From an uncultured Flavobacteriaceae bacterium (GTDB taxonomy: Bacteria > Bacteroidota > Bacteroidia > Flavobacteriales > Flavobacteriaceae): a stretch of DNA of 64,000 nucleotides. Positions 23,243-31,966 of the stretch are shown piece after piece. Each line of letters starts with the position of its first letter. Position 1 is the stretch's first letter. Below the pieces are notes generated by a model. It worked only from the letters and a program-made list of their open reading frames with translations. It searched no databases and was not told the DNA's origin. The DNA lies in assembly GCA_947497245.1 (NCBI GenBank), contig CANMFO010000001.1, positions 1,302,001 through 1,366,000 on the forward strand, in the 5' to 3' direction. Both the position numbers and the translations under genes were made by a program.

Positions 23243-23785
23243 ATGGAATTGGAATCCGAACGATTAAAACTACAAGAAGTCCGTTGGGACGATCTAGCGG
23301 ATATCCATAGACTGCATTCCAATCCAGAAGTAGATGAGTACAATACGCTTGGTATTCCAAAAAACATGGAAGAAACCCGAGAAGTTGTTCGTCCAATGAT
23401 CGATGATCAAAAATCGGAAAAACGAAAAACATATTTTTGGAAAATCACAACTAGGGAAACCGAGGAATTTATTGGTATAGCCGGTATGAACCTATCATTG
23501 AACAGGTTTAAACTTGGGGAAATTTACTACAAATTATTGCCCTCTTATTGGGGAAATGGATATGCGACCGAAGTGTCAAAGACCTTGATAAGGTTCGGAT
23601 TCGATAATCTTAAGCTCCATAAAATAGAGGCCGGCGTTGCTACGGGGAACATTGCTTCCATGCGGGTTCTTGAAAAATCGGGAATGACAAGGGAAGGTTT
23701 GAGAAGGAAAATACTTCCGATCCGGGGGGAATGGAAGGATAATTATCATTATGCAATTGTTGAAGATGATCCGATGGATTATTAG
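23243..23785 (+). CDS. GNAT family N-acetyltransferase (RimJ/RimL type)
   Basis: 180 residues: N-terminal ESERLKLQEVRWDDLADIHRLHSNPEV, central GEIYYKLLPSYWGNGYATEV for acetyl-CoA pyrophosphate binding, and HKIEAGVATGNIASMRVLEKSGM. This is the Acetyltransf_3 pattern seen in ribosomal-protein and spermidine-like acetyltransferases. Monocistronic, with 256 bases upstream in which I see no gene or clear promoter. Substrate unknown. Confidence 0.93.
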   Translation: MELESERLKLQEVRWDDLADIHRLHSNPEVDEYNTLGIPKNMEETREVVRPMIDDQKSEKRKTYFWKITTRETEEFIGIAGMNLSLNRFKLGEIYYKLLPSYWGNGYATEVSKTLIRFGFDNLKLHKIEAGVATGNIASMRVLEKSGMTREGLRRKILPIRGEWKDNYHYAIVEDDPMDY

Positions 23786-23961
23786 AAAATGAAAGTATGG
23801 ACAGGGTGTAATGCATACCCTCCGGGATATGCCCCATACACAAAACGCTATGGCAATTTCAGGTAAGGATATAAAGCGTTCAACAGGGATTACTTAAATT
23901 CGATATCACATTTGCCCTGGAATTGGCCGGGCGCCATAATCAATGAATAAATGCTCTAAAA

Positions 23962-24417
23962 ATGAAAGAGCCCGATAGCAAAACCGTTTGGCAGTTCGAG
24001 CATTCGGTGGAATGCCATTCCAACAAATCCTTTGCGTGGTCTTTTTGGACAGATGTATCCAATTGGGAACGCCTAGAGGGAAAGGCGGTAGAATGGATTA
24101 AACTCGATGGAACCTTTGCCGTGGGCAGCTCGGGTGCCACAAAAACACCGGGACAAGATCCCCATTATTGGGAAATAACACAACTTGATCCCGAATGCTC
24201 CGCTACCATCGAGATGCCCTTGGAGGGTGCCGTGTTTCACAATGTGATCAGAATGGAATCCCTTGGTCCTGATCGGACACGGATTACCCAACTTTTGGGC
24301 TTGACCGGCACAAAAGCCCTTGATTTTACCGAGGGCATGCAAATGTTCGAGACAAGCGCTCCCCAGGGCCTTGCCAACTTGGCAAAAGCTATCGGCTCGG
24401 CTTATAAGGGAAGTTAG
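23962..24417 (+). CDS. SRPBCC family protein
   Basis: 151 residues. The N-terminal strand WQFEHSVECHSNKSFAWSFW with TDVSNWERLEGKAVEW matches polyketide-cyclase/SRPBCC proteins, and the long C-terminal helix ends LANLAKAIGSAYKGS. A hydrophobic ligand-binding pocket is expected; ligand unknown. Followed after 24 bases by the degenerate tail ACCGCCCATAATTCGGCC (24441-24458), related to the tails at 13211 and 43001. Confidence 0.82.
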   Translation: MKEPDSKTVWQFEHSVECHSNKSFAWSFWTDVSNWERLEGKAVEWIKLDGTFAVGSSGATKTPGQDPHYWEITQLDPECSATIEMPLEGAVFHNVIRMESLGPDRTRITQLLGLTGTKALDFTEGMQMFETSAPQGLANLAKAIGSAYKGS

Positions 24418-24648
24418 CCCAACACTCCCTGGACAAAAGAACCGCCCATAATTCGGCCCTGGCCGTAGCACGCTACTAAAAATTTCCTACATTAGATCAT
24501 TGTCCCCAATAAAATAGTTCGATTTCGCCAAATCGGTCTCAACCAAAGCCAAATCGTTACCTTCAATGACCTGAAAAACGGAAAGGATAAAATTATATGG
24601 ACAGATTGAACAATTTTGAAAACAGGATCGGTCCCTGAAGAGCAGTCT

Positions 24649-25080
24649 ATGGGAGCGCGTATTGAAATAAAATCAGCTGGAATAGAAGACTTGGATGCTA
24701 TTTACGAATTGGCCGGCCAATTGGGCGACGCTGTCCATATCGATAGGGACATACTGGAAAAGAGTTATTTGAATTTTTTAAATGACCGGGGCCATTGCCT
24801 TTTGATCGCTAAAAAAAGAGAATCCACCATTGGCTATCTATCCGGTTATTTTCACAATACCATATATGCAAACGGCAAAACGGCCTATGTGGATGAAGTA
24901 GTGGTGTCCGAAAAAGAAAGGGAAAATGGGGTCGGAAAAAAATTGATGCGGGAATTCGAAAAAAAATCCAAATTGAACAAATGTGTACTGGTTTCCCTGG
25001 CCACCGCTGGGGCTAAGGGTTTTTATGAAAAATTAGGCTATGTTTCCGAAGCCCTGTATTACAAGAAATACCTGAACTGA
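24649..25080 (+). CDS. GNAT family N-acetyltransferase
   Basis: 143 residues from the ATG at 24649 (MGARIEIKSAGIEDLDAIYE); a TTG-started extension to 24616 is less likely. The acetyl-CoA loop is EKERENGVGKKLM and the C-terminal part reads ATAGAKGFYEKLGYVSEALYYKKYL. The layout is that of Acetyltransf_1 proteins. Acceptor unknown. No operon partner: 114 bases separate it from the downstream sulfatase gene. Confidence 0.9.
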   Translation: MGARIEIKSAGIEDLDAIYELAGQLGDAVHIDRDILEKSYLNFLNDRGHCLLIAKKRESTIGYLSGYFHNTIYANGKTAYVDEVVVSEKERENGVGKKLMREFEKKSKLNKCVLVSLATAGAKGFYEKLGYVSEALYYKKYLN

Positions 25081-25193
25081 AAAAAATTGGGAAAGATGTG
25101 GACGGGTCGAGGTCCCACCGGATGGTCCTCCAGGCCCCTGGCATCCCAAATCGGACGGATTGCACCGAGCCTTGGTCTTTAAAAAATAGTAAT

Positions 25194-26543
25194 ATGATGT
25201 TCTCCATGAAAATTAAACTGCCCTACACCCTGTCTTTTATATTGGTACTGATGTCCTGCCATCCGTACAATAAGTCCAAGAGTATGGACCAACCTCCAAA
25301 TGTTATCGTGATCATGGCCGATGACCTGGGGTATGAGACCATTGGCAAAAATGGTGGTAGTTCGTATCAGACTCCTGAAATTGATCGTATGGCGTCCAAT
25401 GGAATGCTGTTCGAACATTGCTATGCGCAACCCCTCTGTACCCCTAGTCGCGTAAAACTGATGACCGGTATTTATAACGTGCGAAATTATGTCCGTTTTG
25501 GGGTATTGGATACTGACCAGACTACTTTTGGCCATTTATTTAGAAATGCTGGCTATGCTACCTGTATTATTGGCAAATGGCAGTTGGGCAAAGATCCAGC
25601 GGGTCCGCAATATGCGGGATTTGACAGACATTGTTTATGGCAGGTCCGGGAAGGAAGGGTCGATTCCACGGGGCGCGATACCCGTTTTTCAAAACCGGTC
25701 CTGGAGACCGATGGGGCGCTAAAAACGTATGCCGATACCGATTATGGACCTGAAATAGTGAGTGAATATGGGATGGATTTCATTGAGGAAAGCCATCAAG
25801 AAGGGAAACCCTTTTTGCTGTACTACCCGATGATACTCACTCACTGCCCCTTTAGTCCGACACCGGACTCGCCCGAGTGGATCAAGGACGACTCTACGAT
25901 CATGACCTATAAGGGGAAGGCCCATTATTTTGACGATATGGTCGCCGAAATGGACAAAATAGTGGGAAGAATAAACCATAAACTGGAAGAACTGGGCATT
26001 CAAGACAATACCCTGGTCATATTTACCGGGGACAATGGAACGGATAAACCCATAGTTTCTTTGATGAACGGTCGGGAAGTTGCCGGGGCCAAAGGGCAAT
26101 CCACCGATGCTGGAACCCGGGTTCCCCTGATCGTGAAATGGCCCGATGTCGTTGAGGCCAATTCGGTGAACAGCAATTTAATTGACTTTAGTGATTTTTT
26201 ACCGACAATTTGCGAAGCCGCTAACATTGAAGTATCCGATACTTTGGATATCGATGGCCGGAGCTTTCTTCCGCAACTGCGCGGTGAAAAAGGAGATGCA
26301 CGGGAATGGATCTATAGCTGGTATTCCAGAAGCGGTGAAGTTGACGAGGCAAAGGTATTTGCGCGAAATCATCGGTACAAGTTATATGAATCCGGCGAGT
26401 TGTACGAAATTCCGAAGGATTATGAAGAGTTGAACCCGCTCGATTTGGAAACACTTGATCCCGACGCGAAGGACGCCTATCGGAGCCTTGGCGAAGTATT
26501 GGAACAGTATGGAAAAAGAAGGTTGGACAAGATTTCAAATTAA
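25194..26543 (+). CDS. Formylglycine-dependent sulfatase, lipoprotein
   Basis: About 449 residues; the start could also be the ATG at 25206 (MKIKLPYTLSFILVLMSC). The signal ends in a lipobox LMSC, so it is anchored after export. The metal site opens with MADDLGYE, and the formylglycine motif is Cys82-Thr-Pro-Ser-Arg in PLCTPSRVKLMTG. GKWQLGK and FTGDNGTDKP complete the arylsulfatase core. The Cys needs conversion by a formylglycine-generating enzyme not in this window. Substrate is likely a sulfated polysaccharide or small ester, as for marine Flavobacteria. It stands alone without SusC/D genes. Confidence 0.93.
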   Translation: MMFSMKIKLPYTLSFILVLMSCHPYNKSKSMDQPPNVIVIMADDLGYETIGKNGGSSYQTPEIDRMASNGMLFEHCYAQPLCTPSRVKLMTGIYNVRNYVRFGVLDTDQTTFGHLFRNAGYATCIIGKWQLGKDPAGPQYAGFDRHCLWQVREGRVDSTGRDTRFSKPVLETDGALKTYADTDYGPEIVSEYGMDFIEESHQEGKPFLLYYPMILTHCPFSPTPDSPEWIKDDSTIMTYKGKAHYFDDMVAEMDKIVGRINHKLEELGIQDNTLVIFTGDNGTDKPIVSLMNGREVAGAKGQSTDAGTRVPLIVKWPDVVEANSVNSNLIDFSDFLPTICEAANIEVSDTLDIDGRSFLPQLRGEKGDAREWIYSWYSRSGEVDEAKVFARNHRYKLYESGELYEIPKDYEELNPLDLETLDPDAKDAYRSLGEVLEQYGKRRLDKISN

Positions 26544-26686
26544 TCGTAGACGGGATTGACCAAAAAAACAAATTCACGCTGATATAAAAAGATCTTATGA
26601 GATCATTTAATACTGTTGTTGCCCTCTTGCCGCGCTTGGTCGCTCCGTGCAAAATGAAAATACCCATAGTGTTGGTACCTAGATCA

Positions 26687-27082
26687 TTAGCATTTATCCC
26701 AGGGCTGCCCTTCGATATTGAAGATCTTTTTTCTATGCCCTACTCCCCAACGATAAAGTTCACTAAGAACAGATCGACATGTTTTACCATAATCTGTAAT
26801 GCTGTATGATACGGTTACCGGACGCGTGTTTTCCACCTTTCTAGTTATCAACAAGTTCGTTTCAAGGAACTTTAGTTCCTTGGATAACATTTTTGGTGTG
26901 ATTCCCTCTACGATCCTTTCCAACTCCTTAAAACCACAGGTTTCATAAAAACTGAGCGCTGTAATAATAGGTATTTTCCACTTGCCGCTAAAAATTTCAA
27001 GTGCATCCCGAACGGGTACCATATAATTGCCAAAGTGCTCCTTCATGGGAACTTTTATATCCACCTTTTCCTCGTTTTCCAT
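26687..27082 (-). CDS. HxlR family transcriptional regulator (second copy)
   Basis: 131 residues from the ATG at 27082; the frame continues to 27130 but that part covers repeats that look like operators. The winged helix reads EIFSGKWKIPIITALSFYETCGFKELERIV, with GITPKMLSKELKFLE as the recognition region and DYGKTCRSVLSELYRWGVGHRKKIF at the end. It lacks the N-terminal Cys of the first copy; Cys residues occur in ETCGF and KTCRS. Divergent from a DoxX-like gene, repeating the arrangement at 21.5-23 kb. Confidence 0.9.
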   Translation of the reverse strand: MENEEKVDIKVPMKEHFGNYMVPVRDALEIFSGKWKIPIITALSFYETCGFKELERIVEGITPKMLSKELKFLETNLLITRKVENTRPVTVSYSITDYGKTCRSVLSELYRWGVGHRKKIFNIEGQPWDKC

Positions 27083-27154
27083 ACTACTATACTTTTGTAT
27101 ACTGCTATATTTTATATAGTCGCTTTCCAAAGTAAACCAATCGAACTATGTTTG
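27081..27154 (+). promoter_or_regulatory. Divergent control region of HxlR/DoxX module 2
   Basis: The 11-mer ATACTACTATA (27081-27091) recurs as ATACTGCTATA (27099-27109), 18 bp on. A -7 box TATGTTTG at 27147-27154 points to the DoxX-like gene; it overlaps the first possible ATG (27148), which supports translation from 27184. The repeats are candidate HxlR operators. Confidence 0.55.
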
Positions 27155-27183
27155 CCAAACAAAATCACAAATACATTTTTAAG

Positions 27184-27561
27184 ATGAAAAAAAGAGATGT
27201 AATAATCTATCGGGTGGTAACCGGTTTGTTCAGTTTGTTTATTCTAATGGGAGTCACCATGTATTTTGCCCAACATGGGATGGTAAGCGACATGTTCGCT
27301 AGCCTGGGCGTTCCGACCGAGATAATCTATCCCTTGGCAATTGCGAAACTATTGGGTATCATTGCGATATGGTTCATTAAAAATCCGCTACTTAAAAAAT
27401 TGGCCTATTTAGAGTTTGCCATTGATTTGGTTCTGGCCATAATCGCCCATATGAATGCCGGGGATGGAGGAGCTTTCGGACCTGCGGTTCCACTTGTTTT
27501 ATTGGTCATATCCTATATCTATTTTAGAAAGACAAACAATACTGGGAAGGCACTTGGTTAG
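27184..27561 (+). CDS. DoxX-like membrane protein (second copy)
   Basis: 125 residues from the ATG at 27184 (MKKRDVIIYRVVTGLFSLF). Four membrane helices as in the copy at 22609, with the shared pattern IIYPLAIAKLLGIIAIW, then LEFAIDLVLAIIAHMNAGDGGAFGP and a final LVISYIYFRK. The length is identical to the first copy (125 residues), so these are paralogues. Expected in the inner membrane; function unknown, probably redox- or electrophile-linked. Confidence 0.86.
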   Translation: MKKRDVIIYRVVTGLFSLFILMGVTMYFAQHGMVSDMFASLGVPTEIIYPLAIAKLLGIIAIWFIKNPLLKKLAYLEFAIDLVLAIIAHMNAGDGGAFGPAVPLVLLVISYIYFRKTNNTGKALG

Positions 27562-27625
27562 GACTTTGTTCCAAGCCGTCGTTCAACCACCAAGAAAGAA
27601 AGCAGGCTTTCTTCAAGGGGAAGCT

Positions 27626-27820
27626 TTACTGAACAAAGAAGTGCATAACAAGCCATCCCTTAGTCTGTAACCAAGTTCGGCCCACTTTTAGTTGAAGACT
27701 TAAAGGGTACGGAATTTCTCCAATTATAGGGTATTCAATGGCTATACGTGGCTCATTAATGCTACTAAGTTCGTTGATGAACCAAATACAAGCGGTAAAT
27801 GGCAGTGAATATGGGAACAT
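27626..27820 (-). CDS. Short hypothetical ORF, possibly a gene remnant
   Basis: 64 residues, MFPYSLPFTACIWFINELSS at the start and VGRTWLQTKGWLVMHFFVQ at the end. The frame stays open upstream across the 3' end of the Lrp gene (reading GPLVIHWIWRVYGKA), which looks protein-like and membrane-associated. I recognise no family. It could be a real small gene or the 3' end of a decayed one. Confidence 0.3.
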   Translation of the reverse strand: MFPYSLPFTACIWFINELSSINEPRIAIEYPIIGEIPYPLSLQLKVGRTWLQTKGWLVMHFFVQ

Positions 27821-27855
27821 TATAGCTTTCCCATAAACACGCCAAATCCAATGGA

Positions 27856-28317
27856 TTACAAGGGGACCGAGTAAGAATGCTTGATAACCCCCATCACAAA
27901 CGTACTATGTGCGCTCCCTATATTTTTTATGGAACCTAGATCATTGATGACAAAATCCTGATAGTGTTTCATATCGTTTACCATAATCTTCAACATAAAA
28001 TCATAATCTCCGGAAATGTTATAACATTCCGTTACCTGTTTTAATGATTTGATCTCTTTTACAAATTGATTTCCAATCGCTTTGGTGTGTTCCTTCAAGG
28101 TAATATGGCAAAAAACGGTAAGCGACTTTCCCACCTTTTCAGCTTCCACTATGGCTATGTACTTCTTGAGTATGCCCTCCCTTTCCAAACGTTTGATCCT
28201 TTCGTACACCGGTGTAGCGGACAAATGCACCTTTTTAGCTATTTCCTTTGTGGTAAGCTTTGCGTTTGTCTGAAGTATTTCCAACAATCTCAAATCAACT
28301 GGATCTAAACTATGCAT
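27856..28317 (-). CDS. Lrp/AsnC family transcriptional regulator
   Basis: 153 residues. N-terminal helix-turn-helix: DLRLLEILQTNAKLTTKEIAKKVHLSATPVYERIKRLEREGIL; C-terminal RAM domain: TVFCHITLKE...ECYNISGDYDFMLKIMV. It is transcribed divergently from metE, with AT-rich palindromes between them, so it probably senses an amino acid (methionine is the obvious candidate) and controls metE and itself. Ligand identity is inference from context. Confidence 0.94.
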   Translation of the reverse strand: MHSLDPVDLRLLEILQTNAKLTTKEIAKKVHLSATPVYERIKRLEREGILKKYIAIVEAEKVGKSLTVFCHITLKEHTKAIGNQFVKEIKSLKQVTECYNISGDYDFMLKIMVNDMKHYQDFVINDLGSIKNIGSAHSTFVMGVIKHSYSVPL

Positions 28318-28357
28318 GGATAAATTTTCTTTTTGATGACCTAAAAAACATTTTCAA

Positions 28358-28422
28358 AGATATAAAATCTATAATATCTTAAATATAAGTTATTATATCT
28401 GATTTTGATTCATAAATCAGAT
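28358..28422 (+). promoter_or_regulatory. Lrp-type palindromes between lrp-like gene and metE
   Basis: Perfect inverted repeat ATCTGATTT (28397-28405) / AAATCAGAT (28414-28422) with an 8-base spacer, and AGATAT (28358-28363) / ATATCT (28374-28379). The AT-rich spaced dyads fit Lrp octamer binding. A -7 box TAGTTTTG is present at 28440-28447 but without a good -33. Confidence 0.6.
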
Positions 28423-28470
28423 AATACAATTGACGTTTGTAGTTTTGGCGAAAATAATATCTCATCGACC

Positions 28471-30771
28471 ATGAAAACAAATATATTAGGATATCCTAGA
28501 ATAGGGGAAAAAAGAGAGTTAAAAAAGGCCATTGAAGAATTTTGGAAAAATAGCATTGCGGAAGATGAGCTATTTCGTGTTTCCAAAGAATTAAGGGAGA
28601 AAAACTGGAATGCACAAAGGCAGAACGGTATAGATATCATTTCTTCAAATGACTTTTCGCTTTACGATCAAGTGTTGGACATGTGCATTACTTTAGGGAG
28701 CGTTCCCGAACGGTTTAGCATGCTAACCGGACTTGAACAATATTTTGCCATGGCAAGGGGTCTTCAAAAAGAAGCGATAGATGTAACTGCAATGGAAATG
28801 ACCAAGTGGTTTGACACCAACTACCATTACATAGTTCCCGAGTTTGTGAAAAATCAATCCTTTTCCCTAAATCCAGAAAAGATCATTAACGAATTTAAAG
28901 AAGCACAAGAACTAGGTGTTAAAACGAAACCAGTTATAATTGGTCCAATTACATTCCTATTACTTGGCAAAGAAAAAGAAGAAGGTTTTGACCGCTTGGA
29001 GCTATTGGATAAACTTTTGCCCATTTACGAAAACCTCATCAAAAGAATTGATGCATTGGGTGCTGAATATTTACAAATAGACGAACCGATATTGGCAACG
29101 GAACTTACTGCAAGCCAACAATTGGCCCTCTCAAATTCGTACCACAGGTTGGGCAATTTAAAAACCAATGTAAAGCTCATGCTCGCAAACTATTTTGATT
29201 GCTATGGGGACAACCTGGACCTTGTGCTGAAACTGCCCGTAAACGGTATTCACTTAGATCTTGTGCGTTGTTCGCTCCAATTGGACGATATTTTAAACCA
29301 CGAATCGTTTGACCCGAACAAAATACTTTCACTGGGCGTTGTAGATGGAAGAAATATATGGAAAAACGATTTTGAAGCTTCCCTGGGCTTTGTTCAAAAA
29401 GCGCGGAAGAAGCTATCCCAAGAAAATATCTGGATAAGCACATCATGTTCGTTGCTCCACAGCCCTTATGATCTAAACCTCGAAGGTGTGGAAGTGGGTC
29501 AAAACATCAAGCAATGGCTTGCTTTTGCCAGGCAAAAACTGGAAGAAATAAATACGTTGAAAGCCTTAAGCTCAAACACCAAAGACCCTCATATCCTACG
29601 AAATTTTGAAGAAAACAAGCAGGCCAATCGCAACAAGCGAACATCTAGCTTGATCCACGATCAAGAAGTAAAAAGGCGTATAGAAAACCTTTCCGCATCC
29701 GATAGCGAAAGAAAATCCCGATTTTCCAAACGGCAACAATTGCAACGTAATGCGTTAAAACTTCCATTGTTCCCGACTACGACAATTGGTTCGTTTCCAC
29801 AAACCAAAGAGGTAAGGCAAACTAGGGCGAAATTCAAAAAAGGAGCGCTTTCACAAAAAGCGTACGATACATTTATTGAAAATGAAATCAAAGAAAGCAT
29901 CGCCTTTCAAGAAGAAATAGGATTGGACGTTCTGGTCCACGGAGAGTTTGAACGCAATGATATGGTAGAATATTTTGGGGAACAACTGGAGGGGTTTGCC
30001 TTTACAAAATTCGGATGGGTCCAAAGCTACGGCACCCGATGTGTAAAGCCCCCTATTATTTTTGGTGATGTGTCCAGGCCCAATGCCATGACCGTTAAAT
30101 GGTCTTCCTTCGCGCAGTCGACCACAGCTAAACCGGTAAAGGGCATGCTAACGGGTCCCGTGACCATACTGCAATGGTCTTTTGTAAGAAACGATCAACC
30201 CAGATCAGCGACCTGCAATCAAATTGCCCTCGCCATTCGCGATGAGGTGCGCGATTTGGAAAAAGCCGGACTGAAGATCATTCAAATTGATGAACCCGCC
30301 ATCAGAGAGGGCCTTCCGCTTAGGAGAGCCGATTGGAAAACCTATTTGGATTGGGCCATTAGGGCATTTAGAATATCTGCAAGTGGTGTAAAGGACCGTA
30401 CCCAGATACATACGCACATGTGTTATTCCGAATTCAATGACATTATTGAGAATATTGCCGATATGGATGCCGATGTCATTACCATAGAGACCTCACGTTC
30501 TGAAATGGAACTCCTTAGGGCATTTGTAGATTTTAAATATCCAAATGAAATTGGCCCCGGTGTCTACGATATTCATTCCCCCAGAGTGCCGACACAAGAA
30601 GAAATGGAAACCTTGCTCGAAAAAGCATCTGATCTTTTGCCCCCTCAACATATATGGGTCAATCCAGATTGTGGTCTAAAAACAAGGGATTGGCCGGAAA
30701 CCAGATCGGCATTGGAAAACCTCGTGAATTCTGCCAAAAAAATGAGAACAAAACAACTTCAATCCGTGTAA
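28471..30771 (+). CDS. metE: Cobalamin-independent methionine synthase
   Basis: 766 residues from the ATG at 28471 (MKTNILGYPRIGEKRELKKA), matching the conserved N-terminus; E. coli MetE has 753. It transfers methyl from 5-methyltetrahydrofolate (tri-glutamate) to homocysteine. Zinc ligands are His649 and Cys651 in THMCYSEFND, Glu673 in ETSRSEME and Cys734 in VNPDCGLKTR, all eight residues on from the E. coli positions. Divergent from the Lrp-like regulator; a hairpin follows at 30819-30853. Confidence 0.97.
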   Translation: MKTNILGYPRIGEKRELKKAIEEFWKNSIAEDELFRVSKELREKNWNAQRQNGIDIISSNDFSLYDQVLDMCITLGSVPERFSMLTGLEQYFAMARGLQKEAIDVTAMEMTKWFDTNYHYIVPEFVKNQSFSLNPEKIINEFKEAQELGVKTKPVIIGPITFLLLGKEKEEGFDRLELLDKLLPIYENLIKRIDALGAEYLQIDEPILATELTASQQLALSNSYHRLGNLKTNVKLMLANYFDCYGDNLDLVLKLPVNGIHLDLVRCSLQLDDILNHESFDPNKILSLGVVDGRNIWKNDFEASLGFVQKARKKLSQENIWISTSCSLLHSPYDLNLEGVEVGQNIKQWLAFARQKLEEINTLKALSSNTKDPHILRNFEENKQANRNKRTSSLIHDQEVKRRIENLSASDSERKSRFSKRQQLQRNALKLPLFPTTTIGSFPQTKEVRQTRAKFKKGALSQKAYDTFIENEIKESIAFQEEIGLDVLVHGEFERNDMVEYFGEQLEGFAFTKFGWVQSYGTRCVKPPIIFGDVSRPNAMTVKWSSFAQSTTAKPVKGMLTGPVTILQWSFVRNDQPRSATCNQIALAIRDEVRDLEKAGLKIIQIDEPAIREGLPLRRADWKTYLDWAIRAFRISASGVKDRTQIHTHMCYSEFNDIIENIADMDADVITIETSRSEMELLRAFVDFKYPNEIGPGVYDIHSPRVPTQEEMETLLEKASDLLPPQHIWVNPDCGLKTRDWPETRSALENLVNSAKKMRTKQLQSV

Positions 30772-30818
30772 AAGCATCCACCAGCCTATACAATCCATAG
30801 CGGTTGGATACGTATTGA

Positions 30819-30853
30819 GGGCATTCCCGCCTGCGGGTCGGGCGGGAATGCCC
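30819..30853. terminator. Thirteen-bp perfect hairpin between convergent genes
   Basis: GGGCATTCCCGCC (30819-30831) and GGCGGGAATGCCC (30841-30853) pair without mismatch around a 9-base loop. It lies between the convergent metE and serine hydrolase genes. There is no clear T-run on either side, so it may act as a bidirectional, factor-assisted terminator or mRNA-stabilising stem. Confidence 0.6.
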
Positions 30854-30863
30854 TTCTACATGG

Positions 30864-31895
30864 TTACGGTTTTTTTTGCCTTTTCAGTATTTTGACAATT
30901 CTATTGTTTATGATTTCCGACAAGTTCCAGTTGTACAGTTTAGGATCGGTTGTGCTGTAGAACGCAATAACAACTGCATCAAGGTCTTTGTGATATTTTG
31001 CAAAACTTTGGTATCCCGGAACCCACCCTCCATGCTCGTACTTATAAATGGAAGCATATATTTCCTGTTCCCCCGGTTCAAACAATGATCCATCGTTCAG
31101 TGCCCTGAGAAAAGTACCCACATCTTCCGCTGTGGCCAACATGCCATGTTCGTCTGCCTTTAGATCAAAGGGATGTCCCACATGATAGCCACTCATCACA
31201 TCCGCCATATCCACTTCATTGAGCGAACGGAAGGTATGCTTGAGATTTAGCGGCTTTAGAATTTCTTCCTGAATGAATTGAAAGTTATCATAGCCTAGTA
31301 TATCATCCATGATCTTATTGATCAAAAGATAATTCGTATTGCAATATTCATAGTCTTCACCGGGTTCAAAGTTGGCCGGTTTGTCGAGAATCAAGGCAAG
31401 GCTTTCTTCATAGGTCTCCGTCGGAGCTGCCCAAAAATTTGGAGCGTCCGTAAAGTTGGGAATGCCACTTCTATGCTGCATCATCACCCTCAAAGTGATT
31501 TTGTCCGAGTTCTCGATTCTTCCCACAAGTTCCGGTAAATAATCAGCGATTGTTTTATCCAAGGAGAGCCGTCCATCATTTACCAATTTAGTGACAGCCA
31601 CAGCATCATACAGCTTGCTAATGCTGGCAAGCTTGAACAGCGCGTGGGGTTTGGCGGGTATCTTGGATTCTCGATCATGCCAACCGGAAGCAAAATATCG
31701 GGGGGGTCGATCAGCTTGGTCTATATAAACAATCATTCCGTCAAATTCATGATCAATGGCTTCATCGACCTGATCCTGGACCGTATCCGGTAGGGGCAAT
31801 ATCCAGGCCCATACCAACATCCATGGAACGAAGAACATAGCGGTTACGGTTCCAACAAGCAACACTATTCTAAATATTTGTTTGTTTGATTTCAT
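30864..31895 (-). CDS. Serine hydrolase, beta-lactamase superfamily, membrane-anchored
   Basis: 343 residues. One N-terminal membrane helix (about 8-33) anchors a periplasmic class C beta-lactamase/DD-peptidase-like domain. The catalytic SxxK is Ser91-Ile-Ser-Lys94 (LASISKLYDA), YCN lies in YEYCNTNYLL, and the third motif is HGG in YKYEHGGWVPGY. Family members include esterases and D-aminopeptidases. It follows the acyltransferase gene by 71 bases and may share transcription with it. Confidence 0.88.
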   Translation of the reverse strand: MKSNKQIFRIVLLVGTVTAMFFVPWMLVWAWILPLPDTVQDQVDEAIDHEFDGMIVYIDQADRPPRYFASGWHDRESKIPAKPHALFKLASISKLYDAVAVTKLVNDGRLSLDKTIADYLPELVGRIENSDKITLRVMMQHRSGIPNFTDAPNFWAAPTETYEESLALILDKPANFEPGEDYEYCNTNYLLINKIMDDILGYDNFQFIQEEILKPLNLKHTFRSLNEVDMADVMSGYHVGHPFDLKADEHGMLATAEDVGTFLRALNDGSLFEPGEQEIYASIYKYEHGGWVPGYQSFAKYHKDLDAVVIAFYSTTDPKLYNWNLSEIINNRIVKILKRQKKP

Positions 31896-31966
31896 TTTTT
31901 ACGGATTGTCATTGACAAATAAACACTGTAACTCTTAATTTCCACCGCAAAGGGAGCTCGAACTTG

